NCBI GenBank assembly: GCA_035691485.1
Contig: DASSIZ010000117.1
Coordinates: 1 to 64,000 of the forward strand
Direction of reading: 5' to 3'
Source of the DNA: Terriglobales bacterium
GTDB taxonomy: Bacteria; Acidobacteriota; Terriglobia; Terriglobales; Acidobacteriaceae
Length of the DNA stretch: 64,000 bases
Part shown: positions 1 through 6,830 of the stretch, in pieces
How the letters are laid out: each line of letters starts with the position of its first letter
Numbering within the stretch: position 1 is the stretch's first letter
Notes under the pieces: generated by a model
The model's database searches: none
What the model was told of the DNA's origin: nothing
Seen by the model: the letters and a program-made list of their open reading frames with translations, nothing else
Program-made: the position numbers and the translations under genes

Positions 1-805
1 AGTGCGGCACGATGCCGAGGTGCTCGGGCGTGAAGCACAGGGTAAGGGTCGTATCGAACTCGGCGAGAGAACTCATCTGCCGGTCAAACCAAGCTTCAGC
101 GTTGGGGCGGAAAGAATCGGCCCAACTCATGCCGGTGCGCAAGTAACGCACCCTGAGACGGCGAAGCCATTCCACACCGGCGTCGAGGCGGTGGTCCTCG
201 AAGTGGAACCACTGGCAGATGCCAAGGCCGCGGGGGAACTCCGCGGCGGCCAGCTTGGCGCTTCCATCTTCGCGCACCAAGCCCATGTAGTAATGCCGGT
301 AATAGGCGCTGCCCTCGGACTCCTTGTGGCGGGTGGTGGCGGTCCAGGTAGCAGGGAGATCGAACAAGCTGTACCAGTGCACGCGATCGACGATGGGCAA
401 CAGCAGCTCCGCGGTTTTGCGAAGCCCGAAGAGCTGAATTTCTTCCGCACCGAAGGAAGAAGCGCCGGCTTCGGAAACCCAGATGGGTTTGGAAGTGACC
501 TGGCGGATTTCGTCGATCTTCTTCGGCCAGTCGTGAATGCTCCAGTGGTTCCAGTCGAGAGGAAACCCATGGAGGGCGACGACGTCCACGTGCTCGAGGA
601 CGCCATAGGAGCCGATAAGCTGAATGAAGTTGGGATCGATGGGGGAAATGCCGCCGAGCACAATCGGCAGCTCGGAATTCACCCGGCGGATGGCGCGGGC
701 AGCCGCAATCGCCAACTCGGCGAACCTCTTCCAGTCCGGGTCGGCGTGAAAGTCCCAGTGGGAGAGATTGTTCGGCTCATTCCAGAGCATCACCGCTTCG
801 ACCAT
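1..805 (-). CDS. Clan-A glycoside hydrolase (beta-xylosidase-like), 3' end cut by window edge
   Basis: Open frame running off the left edge, 268 codons visible. It begins MVEAVMLWNEPNN, where Glu10 in the NEP motif fits the acid/base of clan GH-A (GH39/GH5-like) enzymes. WVSEAG around Glu112 fits the nucleophile. After the second catalytic strand come residues that look like the first strands of a TIM barrel (GLGICQWFHFED, then RYLRTGMSWADSFRP), so the barrel halves appear in swapped order. I see no signal peptide, which suggests a cytoplasmic enzyme. The frame stays open about 27 codons upstream, but ATG 805 starts right at the conserved part. It follows the methyltransferase by 80 bases on the same strand and is probably cotranscribed with it. 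The substrate is unknown. Confidence 0.75.
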   Translation of the reverse strand, partial: MVEAVMLWNEPNNLSHWDFHADPDWKRFAELAIAAARAIRRVNSELPIVLGGISPIDPNFIQLIGSYGVLEHVDVVALHGFPLDWNHWSIHDWPKKIDEIRQVTSKPIWVSEAGASSFGAEEIQLFGLRKTAELLLPIVDRVHWYSLFDLPATWTATTRHKESEGSAYYRHYYMGLVREDGSAKLAAAEFPRGLGICQWFHFEDHRLDAGVEWLRRLRVRYLRTGMSWADSFRPNAEAWFDRQMSSLAEFDTTLTLCFTPEHLGIVPH

Positions 806-885
806 CGGGCGATCTTCCTTTCTCTTTCCGCGAACTGATGTTGCAGTCAGCCGGCGGCGCAGACCGGTGCGGCCGGAGATTGGGA

Positions 886-1698
886 CTACAGAGTGCCGGC
901 CAGCTCCAACTCCTGGATGTACCGGCCGTCGCGCGCCACGTTGCGTGGGTTGCAAATCCAGGTTTCAGGCTCCGGATGGGCTTCGATCTGAAGCCCGGAG
1001 CTGCGCAGCATGCCCTCGGCGGCAGCACGGTTCGGAATCCACCAGTTGGTGGGATCGTTGGCGTAGCTGTGCTCGATGAAGTACATGCAGGGGAATTCCG
1101 GAGAATCGAAAATTTCCTTGTTCCAGAAGTGGTAATTGTCTTCCCAGCGGCGCAGCTGTTCGGAACCGCGGATCATGGTCTGGAAGACGAGCTTGCCTTT
1201 CACTTTCTTCACCACCTTGTCGAGAGCATAGAGCGGGTAACGCAGGTGATAGAACACTCCCATAAAAAAGACGTAATCAAATTGGCCGGCCAACTGGTCG
1301 ACCTCGTACACCGATCGTTTTTCAAAGTCGATCTCGAGGTTGAGCACCTCGGCAGCAAAGCGGCCCTGGGCGAGATAACGGTCGTCGACGTCAATGCCGA
1401 GCACCCGCGAGGCCCCACGGCGCTTCATCTGGATGGAATAGAAGCCGCCATTGCAGCCGATGTCGAGCACGGCGGCGCCGGTCAGGTCCTGGGGGATGGA
1501 CGCCGCCAAGTGCTTCCACTTGACGTTGGGAAAATCGCCGAGGAAATGGTTGGGGGCAGTCGGCACCCCGAAGAGATCGAGATTATGAAACCACTCGCCC
1601 AGTTCGCCGATGCGGCGGGCCAGAGTTTCACGATCAAGCCTCGCAGGATGGTGAGGAATCTCCAGGATCGGGCTTGGAGTATGGAGCGGAACGTTCAT
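886..1698 (-). CDS. CmoB-like SAM-dependent methyltransferase (TIGR04290-type)
   Basis: 270 residues. SAM-binding motif I is VLDIGCNGGFYS at about residues 77-88, with an acidic motif II, GIDVDD, at 101-106. The N-terminal stretch with HNLDLFGV and the C-terminal WWIPN and TWICNPRN blocks resemble the CmoB/DUF1698 methyltransferases that modify tRNA wobble uridine. The protein is shorter than CmoB and closer to the uncharacterised TIGR04290-like branch. That branch, as I recall, lies beside sugar-active enzymes, as it does here with the glycoside hydrolase downstream. The substrate may therefore be a sugar or small metabolite rather than tRNA. The fold call is firm; the substrate is not known. 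Confidence 0.8.
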   Translation of the reverse strand: MNVPLHTPSPILEIPHHPARLDRETLARRIGELGEWFHNLDLFGVPTAPNHFLGDFPNVKWKHLAASIPQDLTGAAVLDIGCNGGFYSIQMKRRGASRVLGIDVDDRYLAQGRFAAEVLNLEIDFEKRSVYEVDQLAGQFDYVFFMGVFYHLRYPLYALDKVVKKVKGKLVFQTMIRGSEQLRRWEDNYHFWNKEIFDSPEFPCMYFIEHSYANDPTNWWIPNRAAAEGMLRSSGLQIEAHPEPETWICNPRNVARDGRYIQELELAGTL

Positions 1699-1895
1699 TC
1701 GTTCGTGGAGGACCCTGAGTGCCGGTCCATGCCGAGGTTAGAAGTGGGAGTGAGCACTTTGGATGCCTCTGCAGGGGAGGCAAGAGTTTTACTTCCAACA
1801 GCATTGCGCGAATTCGCGGAGCTGGCCGCAAGGTTGAAACGAAATGGAGGCGCAGAGCTTCCGGCGCGCCAGCGGGCCGCCAGTGTAGTGCCGGC

Positions 1896-2384
1896 TTAAG
1901 CGGTAACGCCCAGCCGGGCCCGCATCTTGTCCGCAGCTTCGTAGACGGACTTCAGCTTCGATTCCGCTACCGAGGGCAGAGCCGGAGTCTCCAGCGCCTG
2001 CTGTGTCCAGAGCAGGATCCCGGTCAGCTCGCCTTTCAACTGGCTGCGCAACTCGGATTCGACCGCGTGCCGAGCCATGGAACGTTCCTGTTCAGCCCGG
2101 CGAAGCGCGGCCTGGACGTCGCGAACCACCCGCTCCATGCGGCTTACCGCGAGGTTGACGAAGATGGGGATGGCCCTTCCCAGGTGCTTGACCAGCATGT
2201 CAAGCGACTTGGCGCTGGGCTCGAGCAGGCTTTCGTCAATCACCACGGCGGTGAATTCCTGGTCACTCAGGCGGGTGAGCGCGGTGCGAATATCGGAAGC
2301 AAATTCCGTCTTGATGCGAGTAGCGGCCAGCAGTACCTTGGCGCACTCCTGGCCGTGAGACGAATTCGTGATTAGGAGAATCAT
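1896..2384 (-). CDS. Degenerate receiver domain fused to a kinase-like helical segment
   Basis: 162 residues from ATG 2384. The frame continues upstream, but that part lies in a palindromic repeat array and is not coding-like. Residues 1-90 follow a response-regulator receiver: a hydrophobic first strand (MILLITN) and Asp50 in VVIDES at the phosphoacceptor position. The acidic pair after strand 1 is missing, and strand 5 (PIFVNLAV) lacks the conserved Lys. Residues 105-160 look like the dimerisation helices of a histidine kinase (SQLKGELTGILLW) without the phosphorylatable His. It is transcribed in the same direction as the kinase/EBP pair upstream, separated from it by the repeat array. A regulatory or decoy partner for that pair is my inference. 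Confidence 0.55.
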   Translation of the reverse strand: MILLITNSSHGQECAKVLLAATRIKTEFASDIRTALTRLSDQEFTAVVIDESLLEPSAKSLDMLVKHLGRAIPIFVNLAVSRMERVVRDVQAALRRAEQERSMARHAVESELRSQLKGELTGILLWTQQALETPALPSVAESKLKSVYEAADKMRARLGVTA

Positions 2385-2546
2385 GCCGATGCTATTGCAC
2401 GTCGGAAGCCATGATCGGTGCAACTGAAAACACGCAAATTTGCCGAAGTTCGCGTCTTCTGACCTCCCGGAACGGGAGCCTGAAGCGGGAATTGGGAGAG
2501 AAGTGGCTAGTTCCCTCAGGGCTAAAGCCCGCATCAGAGGCGGCTC

Positions 2547-2700
2547 TGGCGGCACGGCTAAAGCCGTGCCCTGCCCAAAACGGTTGCTCCGGGCGGCACG
2601 GCCGAAACCGTGCCCTACCCAAACGGGTTGTTCTGGGCGGGCACCAGCGGCTACCCAAAACGGTTGCTCCTGGCGGCACGGCCGAAGCCGTGCCCTACCC
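2547..2700. repeat. Tandem palindromic element (GGCACGGC...GCCGTGCC), three to four units
   Basis: The gap 2385-2719 holds no gene. It carries 20-nt palindromes at 2551-2570, 2595-2614 and 2675-2694, each with arms GGCACGGC / GCCGTGCC (one arm base altered in the second). Between them lies a conserved linker (CCAAAACGGTTGCTCC at 2575-2590 and 2655-2670). A decayed unit lies near 2638-2655, giving a period of about 40-44 nt. A shorter GGGCTAAAGCCCG palindrome sits at 2519-2531. A matching palindrome occurs at 57152-57175, so the element is dispersed. It lies just past the stop of the EBP gene ending at 2720 and could act as a transcript end or a REP-like mRNA stabiliser. Confidence 0.8.
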
Positions 2701-2719
2701 ACACAACTAGCAGTTGTTT

Positions 2720-4126
2720 TCAGTCTTGCGACGCGTACTCCTTCAACTTCCGGTACAGGGTCGTCTTGCCGATGCCGAGCATGCGGGCGGCCAACAGCTT
2801 GTCGCCCTTGAGCTGGTCGATGGTGCGCAAGATGGCCTCCTTTTCCAGGTCGGCGATAGGAACGATCTTTCCGGCTTCGGCGGCCTCTGGAGGAATCGGA
2901 TGATTGGCGTTCTGGATAGGCGAGGGCAGGTCGCCAGTCTGGATGGTCGGGCCCGAGCTGAGGGCGCAGGCGCGCTCCAGGCAGTTTTCCAGTTCGCGAA
3001 CGTTGCCGGGCCAATCGTAGCCCATCATGACATTCAGAGCTTCTTCGCTCAACGAACGCTGCGCCCCAGTGTTGCGGGACAGCCGCTCCAGGAAGTGCTC
3101 CGCCAGCAGCGGGATGTCCTGCTTGCGGTCGCGCAGCGGCGGGATCCTCAAGCTGAGCACGTTGAGCCGGAAATAGAGATCGCGGCGGAAGGTGCCATCG
3201 GCGACGGCGGACTCCAGATCGCGGTTGCTGGCGGCGAGGATGCGAACGTTGATGCCGATGGGCTTGGTGCTGCCCACGGGACGGATTTCCTTCTCCTGGA
3301 TGGAGCGCAACAGCTTGGCCTGCAAATCGACCGGCAACTCGCCAATTTCATCGAGAAAAACGGTCCCGCCCTGGGCGATGGCCAGCAGGCCTTCCTTGGC
3401 GCGGACGGCGCCGGTGAAGGCGCCCCGCACGTAACCGAAAAGTTCGCTCTCAATCAGCGTCGGCACCAGCGAACCGCAATCCACCGGAATGAAGGGCTTG
3501 TCGTGGAATGGCCCGGAATAGTGGATGCAGCGCGCCACCAATTCCTTGCCGGTACCGCTCTCGCCCAGGATGAGCACGGGATGGGAGCTCTGCGCCGCCT
3601 TGGCGATGATGCGGTAGAGTTTTTCCATCTCCGGCGAGCGGCCAATGATGGAGCCGAAGCCGTGCTTGGAGCGCAGGCGTTCACGAAGCACGCGCTTCTC
3701 GGTGGTCAGCTTCAGCTCGTCAATGGCGCGCTCCAGCATCACGCGTAGCTCGTCAAGGGTGAAGGGTTTGCTGATGTAATCGAAGGCGCCCATCTTCATC
3801 GCCTGCACCGCGGAAGAAACCGTGGCGTAGCCGGTAATGATGATGATGATGGCGTTGGGCCGGCGCAGCTTGGCGGCGCGCAGGGCTTCCAATCCGCTGG
3901 CGCCGGGCAGCCTGAGATCGAGCAGGATGATGTCCACGTTCTGGGCGTCGAGGACCTTGTAAGCATGCTCGGCGGAATCAGCGACGAAGGTGTTGAAGCC
4001 GGCGGTTTGAGCGGCCTCCTTGCAACCTTCGCGCACGGCGCGTTCGTCATCCACGACCAGCAGGTTGAGCAGATTGGCGCCCGGGATTTCACGCGCGCCG
4101 TTGAGTACGTCCATTGAAGAGATCAT
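2720..4126 (-). CDS. NtrC-family sigma-54 response regulator
   Basis: 468 residues. The receiver domain (about 20-135) has Asp26/Asp27, phosphoacceptor Asp70 (IILLDLRLPG) and Lys120 followed by Pro. The AAA+ domain has Walker A GESGTGKE (188-195), the sigma-54 contact loop GAFTGA (235-240) and Walker B TVFLDE. The C-terminal Fis-type helix-turn-helix is LAARMLGIGKTTLYRKLKEY. The start ATG 4126 overlaps the upstream kinase stop as ATGA, so the two are translationally coupled and almost certainly form a cognate pair. It should drive RpoN-dependent promoters by ATP hydrolysis after phosphorylation. The target genes are not visible. Confidence 0.92.
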   Translation of the reverse strand: MISSMDVLNGAREIPGANLLNLLVVDDERAVREGCKEAAQTAGFNTFVADSAEHAYKVLDAQNVDIILLDLRLPGASGLEALRAAKLRRPNAIIIIITGYATVSSAVQAMKMGAFDYISKPFTLDELRVMLERAIDELKLTTEKRVLRERLRSKHGFGSIIGRSPEMEKLYRIIAKAAQSSHPVLILGESGTGKELVARCIHYSGPFHDKPFIPVDCGSLVPTLIESELFGYVRGAFTGAVRAKEGLLAIAQGGTVFLDEIGELPVDLQAKLLRSIQEKEIRPVGSTKPIGINVRILAASNRDLESAVADGTFRRDLYFRLNVLSLRIPPLRDRKQDIPLLAEHFLERLSRNTGAQRSLSEEALNVMMGYDWPGNVRELENCLERACALSSGPTIQTGDLPSPIQNANHPIPPEAAEAGKIVPIADLEKEAILRTIDQLKGDKLLAARMLGIGKTTLYRKLKEYASQD

Positions 4127-5685
4127 GGCAGTTCCCTTTCCGCTTGTGGAGCGCCGGCGGTGACCGGGACCGCCGCGCGATGATCGAGAATTTGGCGAAC
4201 CTTTTCGGCCAGCAAAGCGCGCGAGAAAGGTTTGCGCAGCAATTGGGCACCGGTCTCGGCTGCGCGGCCCTGGGCCGCATATCCGGAGATAAAGAGGACC
4301 TCGGTTTCGCGATGAATGTTCTTTACGTGTTGAGCAACGTCGTAGCCCGACATGCCGGGCATAACGACGTCGGTAATCAAGAGATCGAAACCGCCGGCGT
4401 GAGCACGAGCCAAGCGGAGGGCCTGATCGCCGTTGCGGGCCTGCAGCACGTGGTAACCCGCGCCGGTGAGCAGGTGAGCCATCGAGGCGCACACGGCGTG
4501 ATCGTCTTCGACCAACAGTATGGTTTCCGTTCCCGTGGGGGTGTCGGCGGAGGAAGCCGGTGAGGGTTCCGTGGCCGTGCCGGTCGCGGCGTGGCGTGGC
4601 AGGTGAATCGTGATCCGGGTCCCGGCGCCAGGCTTGCTGGAGACCGAAACTGCGCCGCCGCTTTGGGTGACGATGCCGTAGGTCATGGCCATGCCCAGTC
4701 CAACGCCCTGACCGGCCGGCTTAGTAGTGAAAAACGGCTCGAAGATGCGGGCACGAACGTTTTCGTCCATGCCGCAGCCGGTATCCACCACGGTCAGGGT
4801 CACGTACTGTCCGGGCCGAAGCCCGGGCTGACGCTGAGCGGGGCGGGCTTGGAGCGTGCAAGAACCGGTGGAGATCCGCACCTCGCCACCGCCAGGCATG
4901 GCGTCGCGCGCGTTCATGATCAGGTTCAGAATGACTTGCTGCAACTGGGCCGGATCGACGCGGACGGTATCGGACGCGGAATCGAAGTGGGTGATGAGCT
5001 TGATGTTTTCACCCAACAGCGGTTCCAGCATGCCGCGCATGGAGGCGACGATCTTGTGCAGCGACACCACCCTCGGGGCAAGCGGCTGTTGACGAGCGAA
5101 GGTCAGCAACTGCCGCACGATCGCGGTACCGCGCTGCGCAGCCAGGTGGATCTCTTCGGCTTCGCGCCGGCCACGCGCCTGCTCCATGAGCAGGTCGGAG
5201 TACAGGGTGATTGCGGTCAGGACATTGTTGAAGTCATGGGCGACGCCGCCGACCAGGCGGCCCAACGCTTCCATTTTTTCCGATTCGTGAAGGCGATGCT
5301 CCAAGCGCTTGCGCTCGGTCACGTCGAGTACGACATGCAGGCACAACCATTGGCGTCCGCGCCGGAACTTCATGGTCGTATTGGAAAATTCCGGCGCTCC
5401 ATTCGCGGTTTTCTCGGCCCGAGCGTTTGCAATCGACAAGCCCGCGACCCGTTTCCCGAGAACGGCCGCGGAGTTGGAGAATCCGGTCAGGCGGGCATAG
5501 GCGGGGTTGGCGTACACCACGCGCCCGGCCTGTTCGACCATAAGACCGTGCGGGCAGTCGTTGGCCGCGGCTTCCAGGAATTCACTCCCGGTAGGGTGGA
5601 GGATTGCGGCCCGGGATTTCGAAATGGAACGCGGCATCGCTGTGCCCACCTTCGGGTTGGGCCCAACTTGGTACGAGCGGACCAA
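4123..5685 (-). CDS. Hybrid PAS sensor histidine kinase with C-terminal receiver
   Basis: 520 residues with no membrane segment, so a cytosolic sensor. A PAS domain covers about 35-125. The HisKA-type block GGVAHDFNNVLTAI carries His150. HATPase motifs include NLIMNARDAMPGGG (N box), VDTGCGM (G1) and GVGLGMAMTYG (G2). A receiver domain follows (ILLVEDDHAV, phosphoacceptor in LLITDVVMPGMSG). The last codons overlap the start of the downstream EBP (ATGA). This gives an intramolecular relay feeding that regulator. ATG 5637 (MPRSISKS) is an alternative start 16 codons in; neither start has a strong ribosome site. The signal sensed is unknown. Confidence 0.9.
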   Translation of the reverse strand: MVRSYQVGPNPKVGTAMPRSISKSRAAILHPTGSEFLEAAANDCPHGLMVEQAGRVVYANPAYARLTGFSNSAAVLGKRVAGLSIANARAEKTANGAPEFSNTTMKFRRGRQWLCLHVVLDVTERKRLEHRLHESEKMEALGRLVGGVAHDFNNVLTAITLYSDLLMEQARGRREAEEIHLAAQRGTAIVRQLLTFARQQPLAPRVVSLHKIVASMRGMLEPLLGENIKLITHFDSASDTVRVDPAQLQQVILNLIMNARDAMPGGGEVRISTGSCTLQARPAQRQPGLRPGQYVTLTVVDTGCGMDENVRARIFEPFFTTKPAGQGVGLGMAMTYGIVTQSGGAVSVSSKPGAGTRITIHLPRHAATGTATEPSPASSADTPTGTETILLVEDDHAVCASMAHLLTGAGYHVLQARNGDQALRLARAHAGGFDLLITDVVMPGMSGYDVAQHVKNIHRETEVLFISGYAAQGRAAETGAQLLRKPFSRALLAEKVRQILDHRAAVPVTAGAPQAERELP

Positions 5686-5816
5686 GGATAGGTTTTTCCG
5701 TTTTGGAATGAAGTGACGTAAATCACAGAGGGAGCGGACTTAAGCAGCGGGTGGATGGGACGCGCCGGGGCTTGCCGGCAGAGCCGGGAAAGTTATTAGG
5801 AACCAGTAAGGTGCTG

Positions 5817-5845
5817 ATTGCATTCCATTTTGGGAATGATGCAAT
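5817..5845. promoter_or_regulatory. Imperfect inverted repeat upstream of the kinase/EBP operon
   Basis: Arms ATTGCATTCC and GGAATGATGCAAT flank ATTTTG, with a two-base bulge. It lies about 130 bases upstream of the kinase start in the only intergenic space available for that operon's promoter, so an operator role is plausible but unproven. Confidence 0.3.
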
Positions 5846-5870
5846 TACCGGAATTGCCGGCTTCGGAGCA

Positions 5871-5898
5871 AGAAAAAGGCGCGCCGCAGCGCGCCTTG
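5871..5898 (-). terminator. Intrinsic terminator of the glycine-zipper lipoprotein gene
   Basis: On the minus strand, AAGGCGCGC-TGCG-GCGCGCCTT is followed by a run of T. It sits 17 bases past the stop of the lipoprotein gene. Confidence 0.85.
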
Positions 5899-5914
5899 GG
5901 GGTAGCCATGAAAA

Positions 5915-6613
5915 TTATGATTTTGAGGAATTGGCTACCAAAGGTTGGGTCAAGCGGAATGTGAGACGGCGTTCCGACCCGAAGGAAACGTCCTTCTTGC
6001 CGGTCGCATACGCGCCCGCGGTTCCGGCGCCGGCGCCGACGGCGCCGCCAATGAGCGCTCCCTTGCCGCCGCCGGCGATTGCTCCAATCACCGCGCCGGT
6101 CCCCGCGCCTCCGCCGATCAGCGCCACGTTGCGCTTTTTGTGGGCGCCTCCGGAAGCGAATACGCTGGAGGTGTGAACGGGCACCGCTTTGCCGTTTAAT
6201 TCAACCGAAACCAAGGACAAGCGCAGATATCCGGAATTGCTCAACCGTCCTGAGGAACGCGCCGCCAGCACGCGGCCTTTGACAGCGGCTCCGCGCGGCG
6301 CAACCGTTTTTCCGTCCGCCATCAGCGGTTCATCGAGCACGGCGGTAAATTCGTCGCCGGTGCGGTTGGAAGCGCTCGAAATTGCATTCTGCAAGCGAAC
6401 CGAAATCGGGGTGCCGGCCTGTACCGTTACCCCGTCGGGAACCAGCGCATGAGCAGAAGGCGCGCCGGTTTTCCCGTTCGAGAATGGCAGACCCGAGTTA
6501 CCTTCCGCAGCGGGTTCCGCTGCCTTGACGCTGTCCGGAATTGAGCTGCATCCGGCTGCCAGGATTGCGAGCGCGACCAGCAGCAGCAAAGAAGCAGTAA
6601 GCTTGAACTTCAT
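5915..6613 (-). CDS. Glycine-zipper lipoprotein
   Basis: 232 residues. A signal peptide ends in the lipobox LAAGC (Cys22), so it is lipid-anchored in the envelope. Residues about 60-160 form a beta-rich domain (GTPISVRLQNAISS, GDEFTAVLDEPL, VKGRVLAARSSGRL). It resembles the all-beta module seen before glycine zippers in acidobacterial exported proteins. Residues about 163-205 are a long Gly/Ala zipper (GAVIGAIAGGGKGALIGGAV), which can insert in or span membranes. GGAGGG lies a few bases before ATG 6613. A paralogue with the same order of domains is at 40582-41586. The function is unknown; an envelope-structural role is inferred. Confidence 0.8.
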   Translation of the reverse strand: MKFKLTASLLLLVALAILAAGCSSIPDSVKAAEPAAEGNSGLPFSNGKTGAPSAHALVPDGVTVQAGTPISVRLQNAISSASNRTGDEFTAVLDEPLMADGKTVAPRGAAVKGRVLAARSSGRLSNSGYLRLSLVSVELNGKAVPVHTSSVFASGGAHKKRNVALIGGGAGTGAVIGAIAGGGKGALIGGAVGAGAGTAGAYATGKKDVSFGSERRLTFRLTQPLVANSSKS

Positions 6614-6764
6614 CAGTGACCCTCCTGTGGCTGGGCCTGCACAGAATCAGGGCACTCCAGATGCCAATGTTGATGGTTTGTAATCAACCACTTAGACCCG
6701 GTCATCCGAGACTGGTCGTGTAGTTTTTTCCGCGAGCAGGATGGCGTGAACAAAGCCCATGACT

Positions 6765-6802
6765 AAAAGCCAGGAGCTGCGGTCACCCGCGTAGCTCCTG
6801 GC
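6765..6802 (-). terminator. Intrinsic terminator after the BNR-repeat gene
   Basis: On the minus strand, GCCAGGAGCT and AGCTCCTGGC form a 10-bp stem around a GC-rich loop, followed by TTTT. It lies about 30 bases past the stop at 6831. Confidence 0.8.
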
Positions 6803-6830
6803 GATGAGAAGCAAGAATATCTCGATGTGG

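Noticed and set aside
2-838. Long plus-strand open frame opposite the glycoside hydrolase
   Set aside because: It is the codon-mirror of the minus-strand enzyme, which has catalytic motifs; the plus frame has none. Similar antisense frames opposite most genes were dropped for the same reason.
2547-2700. Possible CRISPR array
   Set aside because: The linkers are themselves repeated, units are palindromic and irregular, and no cas gene is present.
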